Positions 31,914 through 42,866 of a stretch of DNA of 64,000 bases are shown here, piece by piece. The stretch is from positions 12,437,235-12,501,234 of the forward strand of contig JAKZAN010000004.1 of NCBI GenBank assembly GCA_023053545.1, written 5' to 3'. The first letter of the stretch is position 1; each line of letters opens with the position of its first letter. Source of the DNA: Lepidurus packardi. Taxonomy: Eukaryota; Arthropoda; Branchiopoda; Notostraca; Triopsidae. A program made the position numbers and the translations under genes. A model generated the notes under the pieces. It made no database searches and had not been told where the DNA came from. It was given only the letters and a program-made list of their open reading frames with translations.

Positions 31914-33323
31914 TCATTCTATCGCCGTTGTGGGCGTATCTTGGGTCTGCGTATTGGGATGCACCGTTTCCAAATGTTTCAATTTCTTCTTATCACTCGG
32001 AAACACGGCATCGCACATGGGGCACTTAATATCCTTAATGTAGCTGTTGACCAGCCTGGTTTTATGAACATCTCGGACATGAACCGACAGCTCAGTTTGC
32101 GAAGGAATATATGCCTGGCAAATGGGGCAAATCAGCGTTCGCCTCACAAACTCTTCGTTGTCGTCATCGTGGTTCTTGTGTCGCTCAAAATGCTCCGGGA
32201 AGTCGTCTTCCAAGACGCGATTGCAGCAAATGGAGCAAATACGCAGCCAACGGACCCATTTACCGCCCACGACCTTCTCGTGCTGTTTATCCGTCCGAAT
32301 CTTGAGCTTGATCCGATTCCGGCTACCCGAGGGGAGGGGCCTTTCATACCCTTTATGGAGCGCATTCATATGTGCATTCCAGTCCTTATGCAGTACTTGG
32401 AAGCGGCAAATAGGGCATCGAGACATGGTAAATTCTTCCAATTCCGCGTCTTTATTCTCTCGGCGGACGTACTGGAACGTTGTCGACTGACAATCGTCAA
32501 AGTAAGGGACATAGTTCTTTGGTTTGCTGCCAAAGCGCAGCGTTCCATCGTTCACCATGCTCTCATCAGGGTTCTTGGAGGCCACGTGGTTTTGGTGCAA
32601 AACGCTCTTGTGGAAGTTCAAAGCTCCCGCGTTTCGGAACGTGTGGCCACAGATGTCGCACTTGGGCGCGTTAGGCGTCAGATTCTGTTGGGTTTTCGAC
32701 ATATGAACCATATCAGACAGGATATTCACAGTATCTTCAGCAGGTGGTATGACACGAGCTCTTTTTAGCCTTTTAGCGACTACTTCAAGATGATTCTCGG
32801 CTGAACCAGGTTCAACCACGTCCATGGGTTCGAAAGTCTTGTTGTTCGCTTGAATTGTGATAGTTTCGGAGGGGATTAGGCGGTCATTCTTAACAGAATG
32901 GGGTTTCCTAGCCCTGTAGAAGGATAAGCTTGAATTAGGGCAAAGAATTTTGAACTTCTCTAAGGTTTGCTCGAAGATCTTGAACTTGTGCTTGGGCAAG
33001 TCTACTTCGCCACCGTAGCAAAAGTCTTGCAGCCAGAGCAACTGTTCGTAGTCGGCGACTTCATCCATGTAGATGACCAGATCCTCGCAGTCGCAAACTT
33101 GGCGCAAAAGCGATTTGAAGAACGGGCTAAGCGCCGCTAAAACGCAGCGATGGAACTTGACGCGCTGGCCATGTGTAGATAAGGTAACGTCGGCGAAATC
33201 CTCGTTGACGTAGCAAGTGAAGATTTGGTCAAAGTTTTTCAGGTGATTCAAGTTCTTTAACGTGTAGAAAGGCGGTGTGGGGTTCGAAGCCGGCTTGGCT
33301 TGAAGTAAAGCAGGGGTTGCCAT
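31914..33323 (-). CDS. BTB-C2H2 zinc-finger protein 2
   Basis: This is a single-exon gene of 469 aa. A BTB/POZ domain spans about residues 30-127 (FADVTLSTHGQRVKFHRCVL; FCYGGEVDLP). Five C2H2 fingers follow at about 222-243 (CDIC), 303-323 (CPIC), 363-382 (CSIC), 399-420 (CPIC) and 434-455 (CPMC), each ending in H-x3-4-H. A basic segment KRLKRAR near 184-190 could be a nuclear signal. It is probably a transcription regulator; targets are unknown. The absence of introns contrasts with its two-exon neighbour 1.3 kb away. Fingers 2 and 3 share the unusual spacing W-x2-H or F-x2-H with fingers of that neighbour, which supports common origin. Confidence 0.85.
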   Translation of the reverse strand: MATPALLQAKPASNPTPPFYTLKNLNHLKNFDQIFTCYVNEDFADVTLSTHGQRVKFHRCVLAALSPFFKSLLRQVCDCEDLVIYMDEVADYEQLLWLQDFCYGGEVDLPKHKFKIFEQTLEKFKILCPNSSLSFYRARKPHSVKNDRLIPSETITIQANNKTFEPMDVVEPGSAENHLEVVAKRLKRARVIPPAEDTVNILSDMVHMSKTQQNLTPNAPKCDICGHTFRNAGALNFHKSVLHQNHVASKNPDESMVNDGTLRFGSKPKNYVPYFDDCQSTTFQYVRRENKDAELEEFTMSRCPICRFQVLHKDWNAHMNALHKGYERPLPSGSRNRIKLKIRTDKQHEKVVGGKWVRWLRICSICCNRVLEDDFPEHFERHKNHDDDNEEFVRRTLICPICQAYIPSQTELSVHVRDVHKTRLVNSYIKDIKCPMCDAVFPSDKKKLKHLETVHPNTQTQDTPTTAIE

Positions 33324-33990
33324 TTCCTAATGGTTTATTTCTAATACAACACTTTGAAATTCCCTCAACTTGATGGAATTTTCTCAAGCTCCACCATTAG
33401 CACGCCAAAAACGACTCTAAAATGAAAACATGGAAGCGTCTTTGGGTCGACGGCCACCTAGTGGCGACTTCCTACACTACACGTCGCATCAAGCGCGTTC
33501 CAACTTTTGAATCTGACCAAAAACCGTTACAAACCGTTACAAGGAAACCGTGATCTCGTAAATAATACATTTTATTTGCTATAAATAAAACCTCACGTTG
33601 CATTATCTTTTATCCCTCACGCAATTCACACACCGTGAGCTACAATACAAATTAATATAGGAAAAAAAACACAAAAAAACGATACAGAATCAACTTTCCA
33701 CACCTTTCCAACGTTTTCACGTTTCTGTTTTTGTCTTCTATAGTTTGCTAAAAAGTGTTATCCTTATAGCATACAAAAAGCAACAAGACCAGCCTCTTCT
33801 TTTGACCTTTTCCGACCAAACTCGATTGCAAAATTTCCCGTGTTGAATGCTATGTCCCACACGCCGTTCACATTAAAAGCAAAAGCAAACCTCTTGCCCC
33901 CTTGTTAACCCCACCTCCCTTAACGTTCAGACCTGGCACATTGTTCTTCCAAGAGAAACATTTTCCTTGTGAATAAAGAATACATGATCT
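33324..33990. other. Gap holding the ARFGEF 3' UTR and zinc-finger 2 promoter
   Basis: No exon is seen. On the minus strand, sequence downstream of the ARFGEF stop contains TTTATT-type signals near 33568-33590. Close to 33323 the stretch must also contain the promoter of zinc-finger gene 2; no TATA box stands out. Confidence 0.45.
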
Positions 33991-36900
33991 CTACTGTGGA
34001 CTGGGTTGAAGATTGGTTGCCGTAATGCCAAACGTGGGGCCTATGCGCAGAAACGTGCGCCGTAAAACGGACCGCAATTCGGGTTTCAAGTCAAAACACA
34101 TGACTTCGCACAAATAGGGATACCAATTCGCCACATGGGTTCGAAACTATATATAAACAAGTGTCAGCAGACGTTTCTTTCCAAAAATAAGTTAAAAACT
34201 CACTCGATCTTCAGCCATGCGCAATACACGCGTCAGGAAGAGGAGGAGCAACGGCGTCCACGCCTCGCGGTGCGCTTCAGCTTCCAAGGTTAAAAAGTAC
34301 TCCATGGCTTGTCGACCCAAGTCTGTCAAACGAGCCTGGACTTCAGGCCAAGCATCTCGACGAGCTTCATCACCATATATCCGGAAAAGTACGCGTAATG
34401 CGCAAGCCAAGCTTTGCGTTTCTTGCTTGAGCAAATTAGGCTTCACATTACCTCGAAATCCTACATCCAACCCACAAATAAACATGCAGGGTATTAACGT
34501 ATGATACAAAATAGGGTATTGAAAGCCACTAACGTACCAGCTTTCCATAGTAGATTGCGTTGATCTTGATTGGCGTTGAATTCTCGCGCAAAATGGTGGG
34601 ATTGCATGAGCAGATCCAAGAGACAGAGCAAATGTTCGGTAGACAGCAAAGGATACATCCCTTGCTCTTCGCGTTGGGCTCCACTGCCACTTAAATCCCA
34701 CGCTACGCTATCCGCCTTGAATTGAAATCCAAATGAAGCATTACTTAATGAACTTGAAAGTGAACTGAAGGGACTTTGGCCCTTTTTAAGGACTCAAATG
34801 CGAATGAAACGGACCTGGGCGAAGGCCAAAGTTTCTGCATCTTCTTTCCTCGAAGTGGCAGGGAAGAAGATGATGTTATCCACCGTATGGATGAGTTCCA
34901 ACTGGACCAGGCACTTGATTAAGAGCGACGCGAACAAACGCTGATCACTGCCCACGACAGAGCCTCTCCTAATGCTCGCAGCAGTGTGCAACGCTTCTCC
35001 TCCGTTGTGTTCCGTGGCTCCATTGTGGTCCGGATCTCTGGTTTGGGATTGGAACTGGCCGGGTCGCCAAGTTAGCAGGACTTTGGGGAGCGTGGCATGA
35101 AACATGGCTTGCAAACACGCGCAGGTTTGATCCCAACGTTGCGCATCGAAATTCGGACCGTTCGAGATCACCAGATTCTCCAAACAATTCGTCCCAGATC
35201 TGGCCAGTTGCTCGTTATCTAGAAAGAACAGAAGATTCTCTTAGAAACAATTGCCACAATCTAAACAGTTAAAAGTAATAAAAAAAAAATCGAAGTACCT
35301 TGCTGGACACACCAAACCAATTGCGTATAGATGTCATCCAATAGCAAAGGTCCCAGTACTTCAAAGTACTGCGTAACGACATCCACCATTGCATAAAGGG
35401 CGTGGTTACAGGTAGTCGTCATCCACTCTGCTTTCTAAGATAAGACAGAAACATTCTGAAAACGTTGAAAATTTCGGCCCATTTCGCAACAGTTTGAAAA
35501 TTTTGGAAAACTTAGTAATTTCGAAAAATTTCTTCAAATTTTCAAATGTACTACAATTGCTTTCCAAATCACAAAATATCACAAATAGATACGACAGAAA
35601 CATTCTGAAAATGTTGAAAATTTCGGCCAATTTCGCAAAAGTTTGAGAATTCTGAAAACTTAGAAATTTGGAAAAATTTCTGCCAATTTTCGAATGTACT
35701 AAAATTGCCTTCCAAATCACAAAAAATCACAAATAGATACGACAGAAACATTCTGAAAATGTTGAAAATTTCGGCCAATTTCGCAAAAGTTTGAGAATTT
35801 GGAAACTTGGAAATTTCGAAAAATTTCCCCAAATTTTCAAATGTACTAAAATTGCCTTCCAAATCACAAATAGATAAGACAGAAATATTCTGAAAATGTT
35901 GAAAATTTCGGCCAATTTCGAAAAAGTTTGAGAATTTGGAAAACTTGGAAATTTAGAAAAATTTCGACCAATTTTCAAATGTACTAAAATTACCTTCCAA
36001 ATCACAAAATATCACAAATAGATAAGACAGAAACATTCCGAAAATTTTGGCCAATTTCGCAAAAGTTTGAGAATTTTGGAAAACTTGGAAATTTCGAAAA
36101 ATTTCCCCAAATTTTCAAATGTACTAAAATTGCCTTCCAAATCACAAATAGATAAGACAGAAATATTCTGAAAATGTTGAAAATTTCGGCCAATTTCGCA
36201 AAAGTTTGAGAATTTTGGAAAACTTGGAAATTTCGAAAAATTTCCTCAAATTTTCAAATGTAAAAAATTTCCTTCCAAATCACAAAATATAAATAAGACA
36301 AATAGACAAATAAGACAAATAGATAAGACAGAAATATTCTGAAAATGTTGAAAATTTCGGCCCATTTCGCAAAAGTTTGAGAATTTGGAAAACTTAGAAA
36401 TTTCGAAAAATTTCTTCAAATTTTCAAATGTACTAAAATTGCCTTCCAAATCACAAAATATCACAAATAGATAAGACAGAAACATTCTGAAAATGTTGAA
36501 AATTTCGGCCCATTTCGCAAAAGTTTGAGAATTTTGGAAAACTTGGAAATTTCGAAAAATTTCCGCCAATTTTCAAATGTACTACAATTGCCTTCCAAAT
36601 CACAAAATATCACAACTAGATAAGACAGAAACATTTTGAAAATATTGAAAATTTCGGCCCATTTCGCAAAAGTTTGAGTATTTTGAAAACTTAGAAATTT
36701 CGAAAAATTTCCGCCAATTTTCAAACGTACTAAAAATTGCCTTCCAAATCACAGTAAATAGAAGCCCAATTAGTAGCCCACATAAGCCAAAAGCACGTTC
36801 AAGAAAACAGAAAAAAACAGAAAAACCGTACATTGAAGAAAACTCGAAATACTTGCATAGAAACGCGAAAAGAGAGCAAATTAAAGGACAAAGGACAAAC

Positions 36901-39900
36901 TAAAGTATTACCGTAACGAAACTATCACTTTGCTTGACTATCCCGCTCATCGCTTCACCGCCACCCACAGAACCACTCAAAACCAACACCACCCATACAA
37001 AAATACAACAAAACGGAACATAAAGTACACAGAAAGCCAGAACTTACACACACAGCGGAAAACATAGGATCCTAACCCAATCCCCGCAGCGTTTCAAACT
37101 TACTTCCGTCTGCTGCTCAGGCAACTTCATGTTATCAAATATTCGGAATAGGATTTGGAAGAGATCTTTCCACCAATGCGGCTTGAAATGCGCGCCGTAC
37201 ATTTTGGCGATTTCAAAAAGGACAGTTAAACCACGCGTCCGTACGTCCAGCTTGCATCTTCCAATAATGCAGGACAGTTCAAAGAGAATCGGAAACCATC
37301 CCCGTACCCAAACGCGATCTTCCGCGGCGACAGTTACATCCTCCACGTTATGCTCCAAAAACAACTATTTTGAAGAAAAAACTATTAGTCAGTAATGTAC
37401 TCCTTGTATTAGTAAGTATTGTACTAAATACTCTAAATAAAAGTACTAATATAAGTAAATAAAATATAAAATAAATAAATAAATATATAAATAAATATAA
37501 AATAAATAAATAAAATATAAAAGTAAATCTAAATATAAGTAAATAAAATTGGAATACGTAGTAAAGTTGTTATAAGGAGTATTCAGAAGAAATGATTCGG
37601 CTTGTATGGGGAATTTACGTGTGGTTTGTCGTCCACGTGCTTGGCGCACGCGCGGATCAAACGAATGGCTTCCATGGAAGTATCTGGGAAGGCTGCGTTG
37701 CACGCAAACTCGGATAAGGACTTGATGGAATCTTGGAACGAATCGATCATTACAGGAAACTGGGTCTCGTATAATTGGGCTAAAAAACAAAAACTTTCCT
37801 TAAAATTTCGATAATTTCCTCACATTCGATACATTTGGGGAAGCAATACTCACTAACTATCTTGCCAGTCGTCTGGAAAGCTAACTCCACTATGGCCTCG
37901 TCATGGTCAGCAGCTGCCAAGTGAAAGACGCTGAAGATATTCTTCCAACCCGACTTGATATTGAGGGATTGGCTGTGGACCATTTGCGCCACACACCTTA
38001 CTACCATATCACGAATGGCTGGGGACCTATGATGTCGAAAAACACACAGAATGATGACGAAAAGATCACGAATCCTTCATTCACCTTCTGGGTACCAGAC
38101 TATTAAGAAAAAGAGACCGAATCTTACCTATTTCGCTTCATAATATACTCAAAGGGTCGCAAAAAGTCCTTTTGGAACCGAAAATTGCTGAACTCTCCCT
38201 TCTCGATGAACTTCATAGCCAATTGGCGCAAGGAATCCACCGCGAAAAAGGCCACATCTTCATTCGGCCAACATCCCACGCGATTGAAATGGTCGCCCAA
38301 GACTTGCCATATCCTCGACCACTGCAAACGAATGCGGCCCATGTTGTAATAGGAAATCTCGACGAGTTTCTGCAAGGAAAACATGCGCGGTTGGGCCACT
38401 TGGGACAATTCATCCAACGACACCTGAGAACACGCAAGGAAATTCCCATTAATTCCACTTTTAACCCCATTTAGACAGTTTGTACTTGACATAAGGCTCT
38501 AATGAAATCTACAATCGCGTCTCCGTCAAGTCGAGTTGAGCCAGTAAAGATGCGATCCACCGCCACCACCACGCTTTGGGACGAAGTCTCCCCAATGGAC
38601 TCTTTCAAACTCGCTAGAACGAAATCAAGAGAAATGAACTAGTTAGGATACCACACCATGCAAATTCAACATCACATTTGCAGAAAGTAAACCATAATAA
38701 CGTAAAATTATCGAAATTAGGAGTAATTCAGCTTACGATCTAAGGAATGAGGGTTCATTCCGGCCAAATCTGCCCAATACAGCCCAGAAGAAGGTCCAGA
38801 CGTGTTGCCTAAGGCACTTAGCGCTCCTAAAGAGCCCAAAGCGCCTAATCCTTGTCCCAATCCTTGTCCAAAGACTGAAGCGAAGCCGGCTCCAGTCCCA
38901 CTACCGCCCACTCCGCCTCCTGTACCTCCAGTACTGCCTCCCGAGCCCATCAACTGTGGTCTGACCGCCGTTCCAATGAGCTGAGCCAGTTCCAACTGGG
39001 AAATACACCGCAGGACGTCCAACCACGCATGACCGAGGTAGTTGCCATCGGTATGGGCTACCGTGATGAGCGTTTTCAGCGTGTCCACGTTCTTGGCTTT
39101 CAAATCCGTGATGGACGTATTGGCGGTAAGCAGCGAAAAGCGTGCTAAGGCTTGCACAAAGGCGTCGCGCTCTAAAGACATGTGGAATATGCAGGCGATC
39201 CGAACAGCGCAACGAATCCCATCCAAACACATCGTGGAAACGCCTTCATTGTCGTTTATATCTTCCTGCAAGCCCACACTAAAGGCAGCCAAAAACGGAG
39301 TCCACGCCATCTAAAACAAACCAAAATTGGTACGTAATCCGAAATGGCAAAGTATTTCATGGAAATATTCAGGATAGCTGTGTTTTTTGATACGAAAAAC
39401 TCGAAGAATTACCTTAAACATGGGACGAACATGATCTAAATGCTTTGCAGAAGTAAAAGGAGCCTGGACATGGGACACAGACTCCATCAATTGTCGGGCA
39501 GTGGATGACAAAGTTTCCATTTCAAGATTCCAAAGTAATCTTCGCTTTCTTTCACTCCCCACAACAGCTAAAAAGAAAAAGTAAGGTCTTTTAATTAAAC
39601 TAACATACTAATGACTCATTTAATCAATGTATCGGTACACTGATCTATAAGTTTCAAGTAAATAAGTGTTTCGACATAAAAAAAACTATTTTCAAATTTT
39701 GAAATTTTGAAATTTCGACACATTTTGAGAAATATTCAAGAAAATTGTGAAAAGTTTCTAAAAAGAAACAAATAAGAGTTCGACATAAAAAAAACTATTT
39801 TCAAATTTTGAAAAATTGTGAAATTTCGACAAATTTTAAGAAATATTCAAGAAAATTGTGAAAAATTTCTAAAAAAGAAACAAATTCGAGTTCGAAATAA

Positions 39901-42562
39901 ACAAACTATTTTTCAAATTTTTAAATTTCGACAAATTTCGATAAATATTCAAGAAAATTGTGAAAAGTTTCTAAAAAAAAAAACAAATAAGAGTTCGACA
40001 TAAAAATACTATTTTCAAATTTTGAAAAATTGTGAAATTTCGACAAATTTTAAGAAATATTCAAGAAAATTGTGAAAAATTTCTAAAAAGAAACAAATTC
40101 GAGTTCGCCATAACAAAAACTATTTTCAAATTTTGAAATTTCGACACATTTTGAGAAATTTTCCAAGAAAATTGTGAAAAATTTCTAAAAGAAACAAATA
40201 AGAGTTCGACATAAAAAAAACTATTTTCAAATTTTGAAAAATTGTAAAATTTCGACAAATTTCGAGAAATATTCAAGAAAATTGTGAAAAATTTCTAAAA
40301 GAAACAAATAAGAGTTCGACATAAAAAAAACTATTTTCAAATTTTGAAATTTCGACATATTTTGAGAAATATTCAAGAAAATTGTGAAAAATTTCTTAAA
40401 AAGAAACAAATACGAGTTCGACACCAAAAAAATAGTTTCAAATTTTGAATAATGTTGAAATTTCGACAAATTTTAAGAAATATTCAAGAAAATTGTGAAA
40501 AATTTCTAAAAAGAAACAAATAAGAGTTCGACATAAAAAAAACTATTTTCAAATTTTGCAAAATTTTGAAATTTCGACAGATTTTGAGAAATATTCAAGA
40601 AAATTGTGAAACATTTCTTAAAAAAAAAACAATTTCGAATTGTTTGTTTTTTACATTTTTGAAAAAAAGGCCAAAAATGTCAAAAATATTTTGTAACAAA
40701 TTATTTTAAACTCATTATGAGCAGAAAAAGGAGTTTACTTTGCTTTCCAGGTTTGGTAGTAGCCATTGCTTTCATCTTGATTTCATTGCCGGAGATTTCA
40801 TCATAAATCTGGGATAAATATTCCTCGGGCAAATCCTTGGAATCGTTGATGCCTCTGTTCATCTTGATGTACTGTTCCTTGGTCATTTTGTTTTTCACTT
40901 GCGGACTGTGCAAATCCGTCGTTAGCATGATAATGGAATAGGCGAGCACGTATGCTGTATCTGCGCTCGCAAATATCCGCAACCTTTAAAAAAAACAGAT
41001 AGATTCTGAATGAACATTGAACTGAATGTTTCAAAGATTTACTCTGTATTGCACTCGCAATAACGCGATGCAAATTTCTCCATCAACCGGTCAATCTTCT
41101 GCGCTTCGCCTGGCAAACGGAAACCTTCCAAAAAGAGTCTTAACGCCGACACAAAATCTCTTCCGCCAAAGTCCAGTTGATCCACAAACGCATACATGAC
41201 CTTTGAATCCCCAACGAAAACGTATGAAAGACTGTATCTTAAGTTTGTAACTCATGTTTCACCTCTTTACTGAACTTATCGGGGTCCCCTAAGAAATCCC
41301 CCACGACTGTCTTATCCAGGCGATCTTCCGTCAGCAAAAAGTGCGCAATATCGGACGCAGAAGTCCCTAGTAACCCTTGTTCTTGTAAGAAAGTTAAGCC
41401 TTTGCGAGGTTTCCGGTTAAACCTGTAAGAAAAAGCCCAAGTTTAACTAACATTAACATGAATTAGCTAACAGTCATGATTGGATGGTTTCGGTGTGGGT
41501 TTCCCTTACATGTCAATTCCTTGTTCCCAGATTTCCTTTTGTTGCTTCAAGACTTCGTACTGCTCCGGATTGTCATACGCTCTATTGGATGCTGCAGCAG
41601 CAGTCGCGTTTTGCGCCGACGCAGTAGAATTCAAGCTGTTATTACTGCCATAGGAAACCATCGTCCCTTTACCAGAATCACTGTCCTCCCCTCTTTCTTT
41701 ACTCCTCTCAGGTCCTACAAGGAAAATAAAAGTTACAATTTTTCTTTTATTAAAATAATATTATTAAGTATTATAAGTATTAAGTTTACTCCTCTCAGGT
41801 CCTACAAGGAAAATAAAAGTTACAATTTTTCTTTTATTAAAGTAATATTATTAAGTATTACAAGTATTAATTTTACTCCTCTCAGGTCCTACAAGGAAAA
41901 TACAAGTTAAAATTTTCTTTTATTAAAGTAATATTATTAAGCATTATAAGTATTAGTTTTACTCCTCTCAGGTCCTACAAGGAAAATACAAGTTAAAATT
42001 TTTCTATTATTAAAGTAATATTATTAAGTATTATAAGTATTAATTTTACTCCTCTCAGGTCCTACAAGGAAAATAACAGTTAAAATTCTTCTTTTAAAAG
42101 TAATATTATTAAGTATTATAAGTATTAATATTATTAAAGTATTATTAAAACAATTAAAAAAAAAAAATAGAGTTTACCTAGATGGGATTGGGCGTTGGGA
42201 TTCACGTACATGTCTTTGCTCCATTCGACCATGCATTTGAGAATGGAGACTAAACACTCCAATCCCTTTAAACGGAGTGCTTTTTCTTGCAACGCAGTAG
42301 CTCCCAATTCTACCACATGTCTTCCTTGTCCAAGCTTGGAAAGCACGTTAACCAACCTTCAGGAAAAATTAGGAAATTAGTCATTTTTTTTTTTTTTTAT
42401 TTTTTTTTTTTACACCAGCTTTTAATGTTAGCTTGGAAAGCACGTTAACTAACATTCAGAAAAAATTAGGAAATTAGTCATTTTTTTTTTTTTTACACCA
42501 GCTTTTAAAGTTAGCTTGGAAAGCACGTTAGCCAACCTTCAGGAAAAATTAGGAAATTAGTC

Positions 42563-42593
<31 letters not shown>

Positions 42594-42835
42594 CAGCTTT
42601 TAATGTTAGCTTGGAAAGCACGTTAACTAACATTCAGATAAAATTAGGAAATTAGTCATTTTTTTTTTTTTTTTTTTACACCAGCTTTTAATGTTAGCTT
42701 GGAAAGCACGTTAACTAACATTCAGATAAAATTAGGAAATTAGTCATTTTTTTTTTTTTTTTTTTTACACCAGCTTTTAAAGTTAGCTTGGAAAGCACGT
42801 TAACTAACCTTCAGAAAAAATTAGGAAATTAGTCA

Positions 42836-42866
<31 letters not shown>

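Noticed and set aside
31941..32768. 275-aa plus-strand open frame
   Set aside because: It is the antisense shadow of the BTB zinc-finger gene, which has clear domains on the other strand.
35406..36833. Series of minus-strand frames rich in [18 protein letters not shown] text
   Set aside because: They are translations of the 150-bp tandem repeat inside an ARFGEF intron. The true exons on either side join in frame without them.
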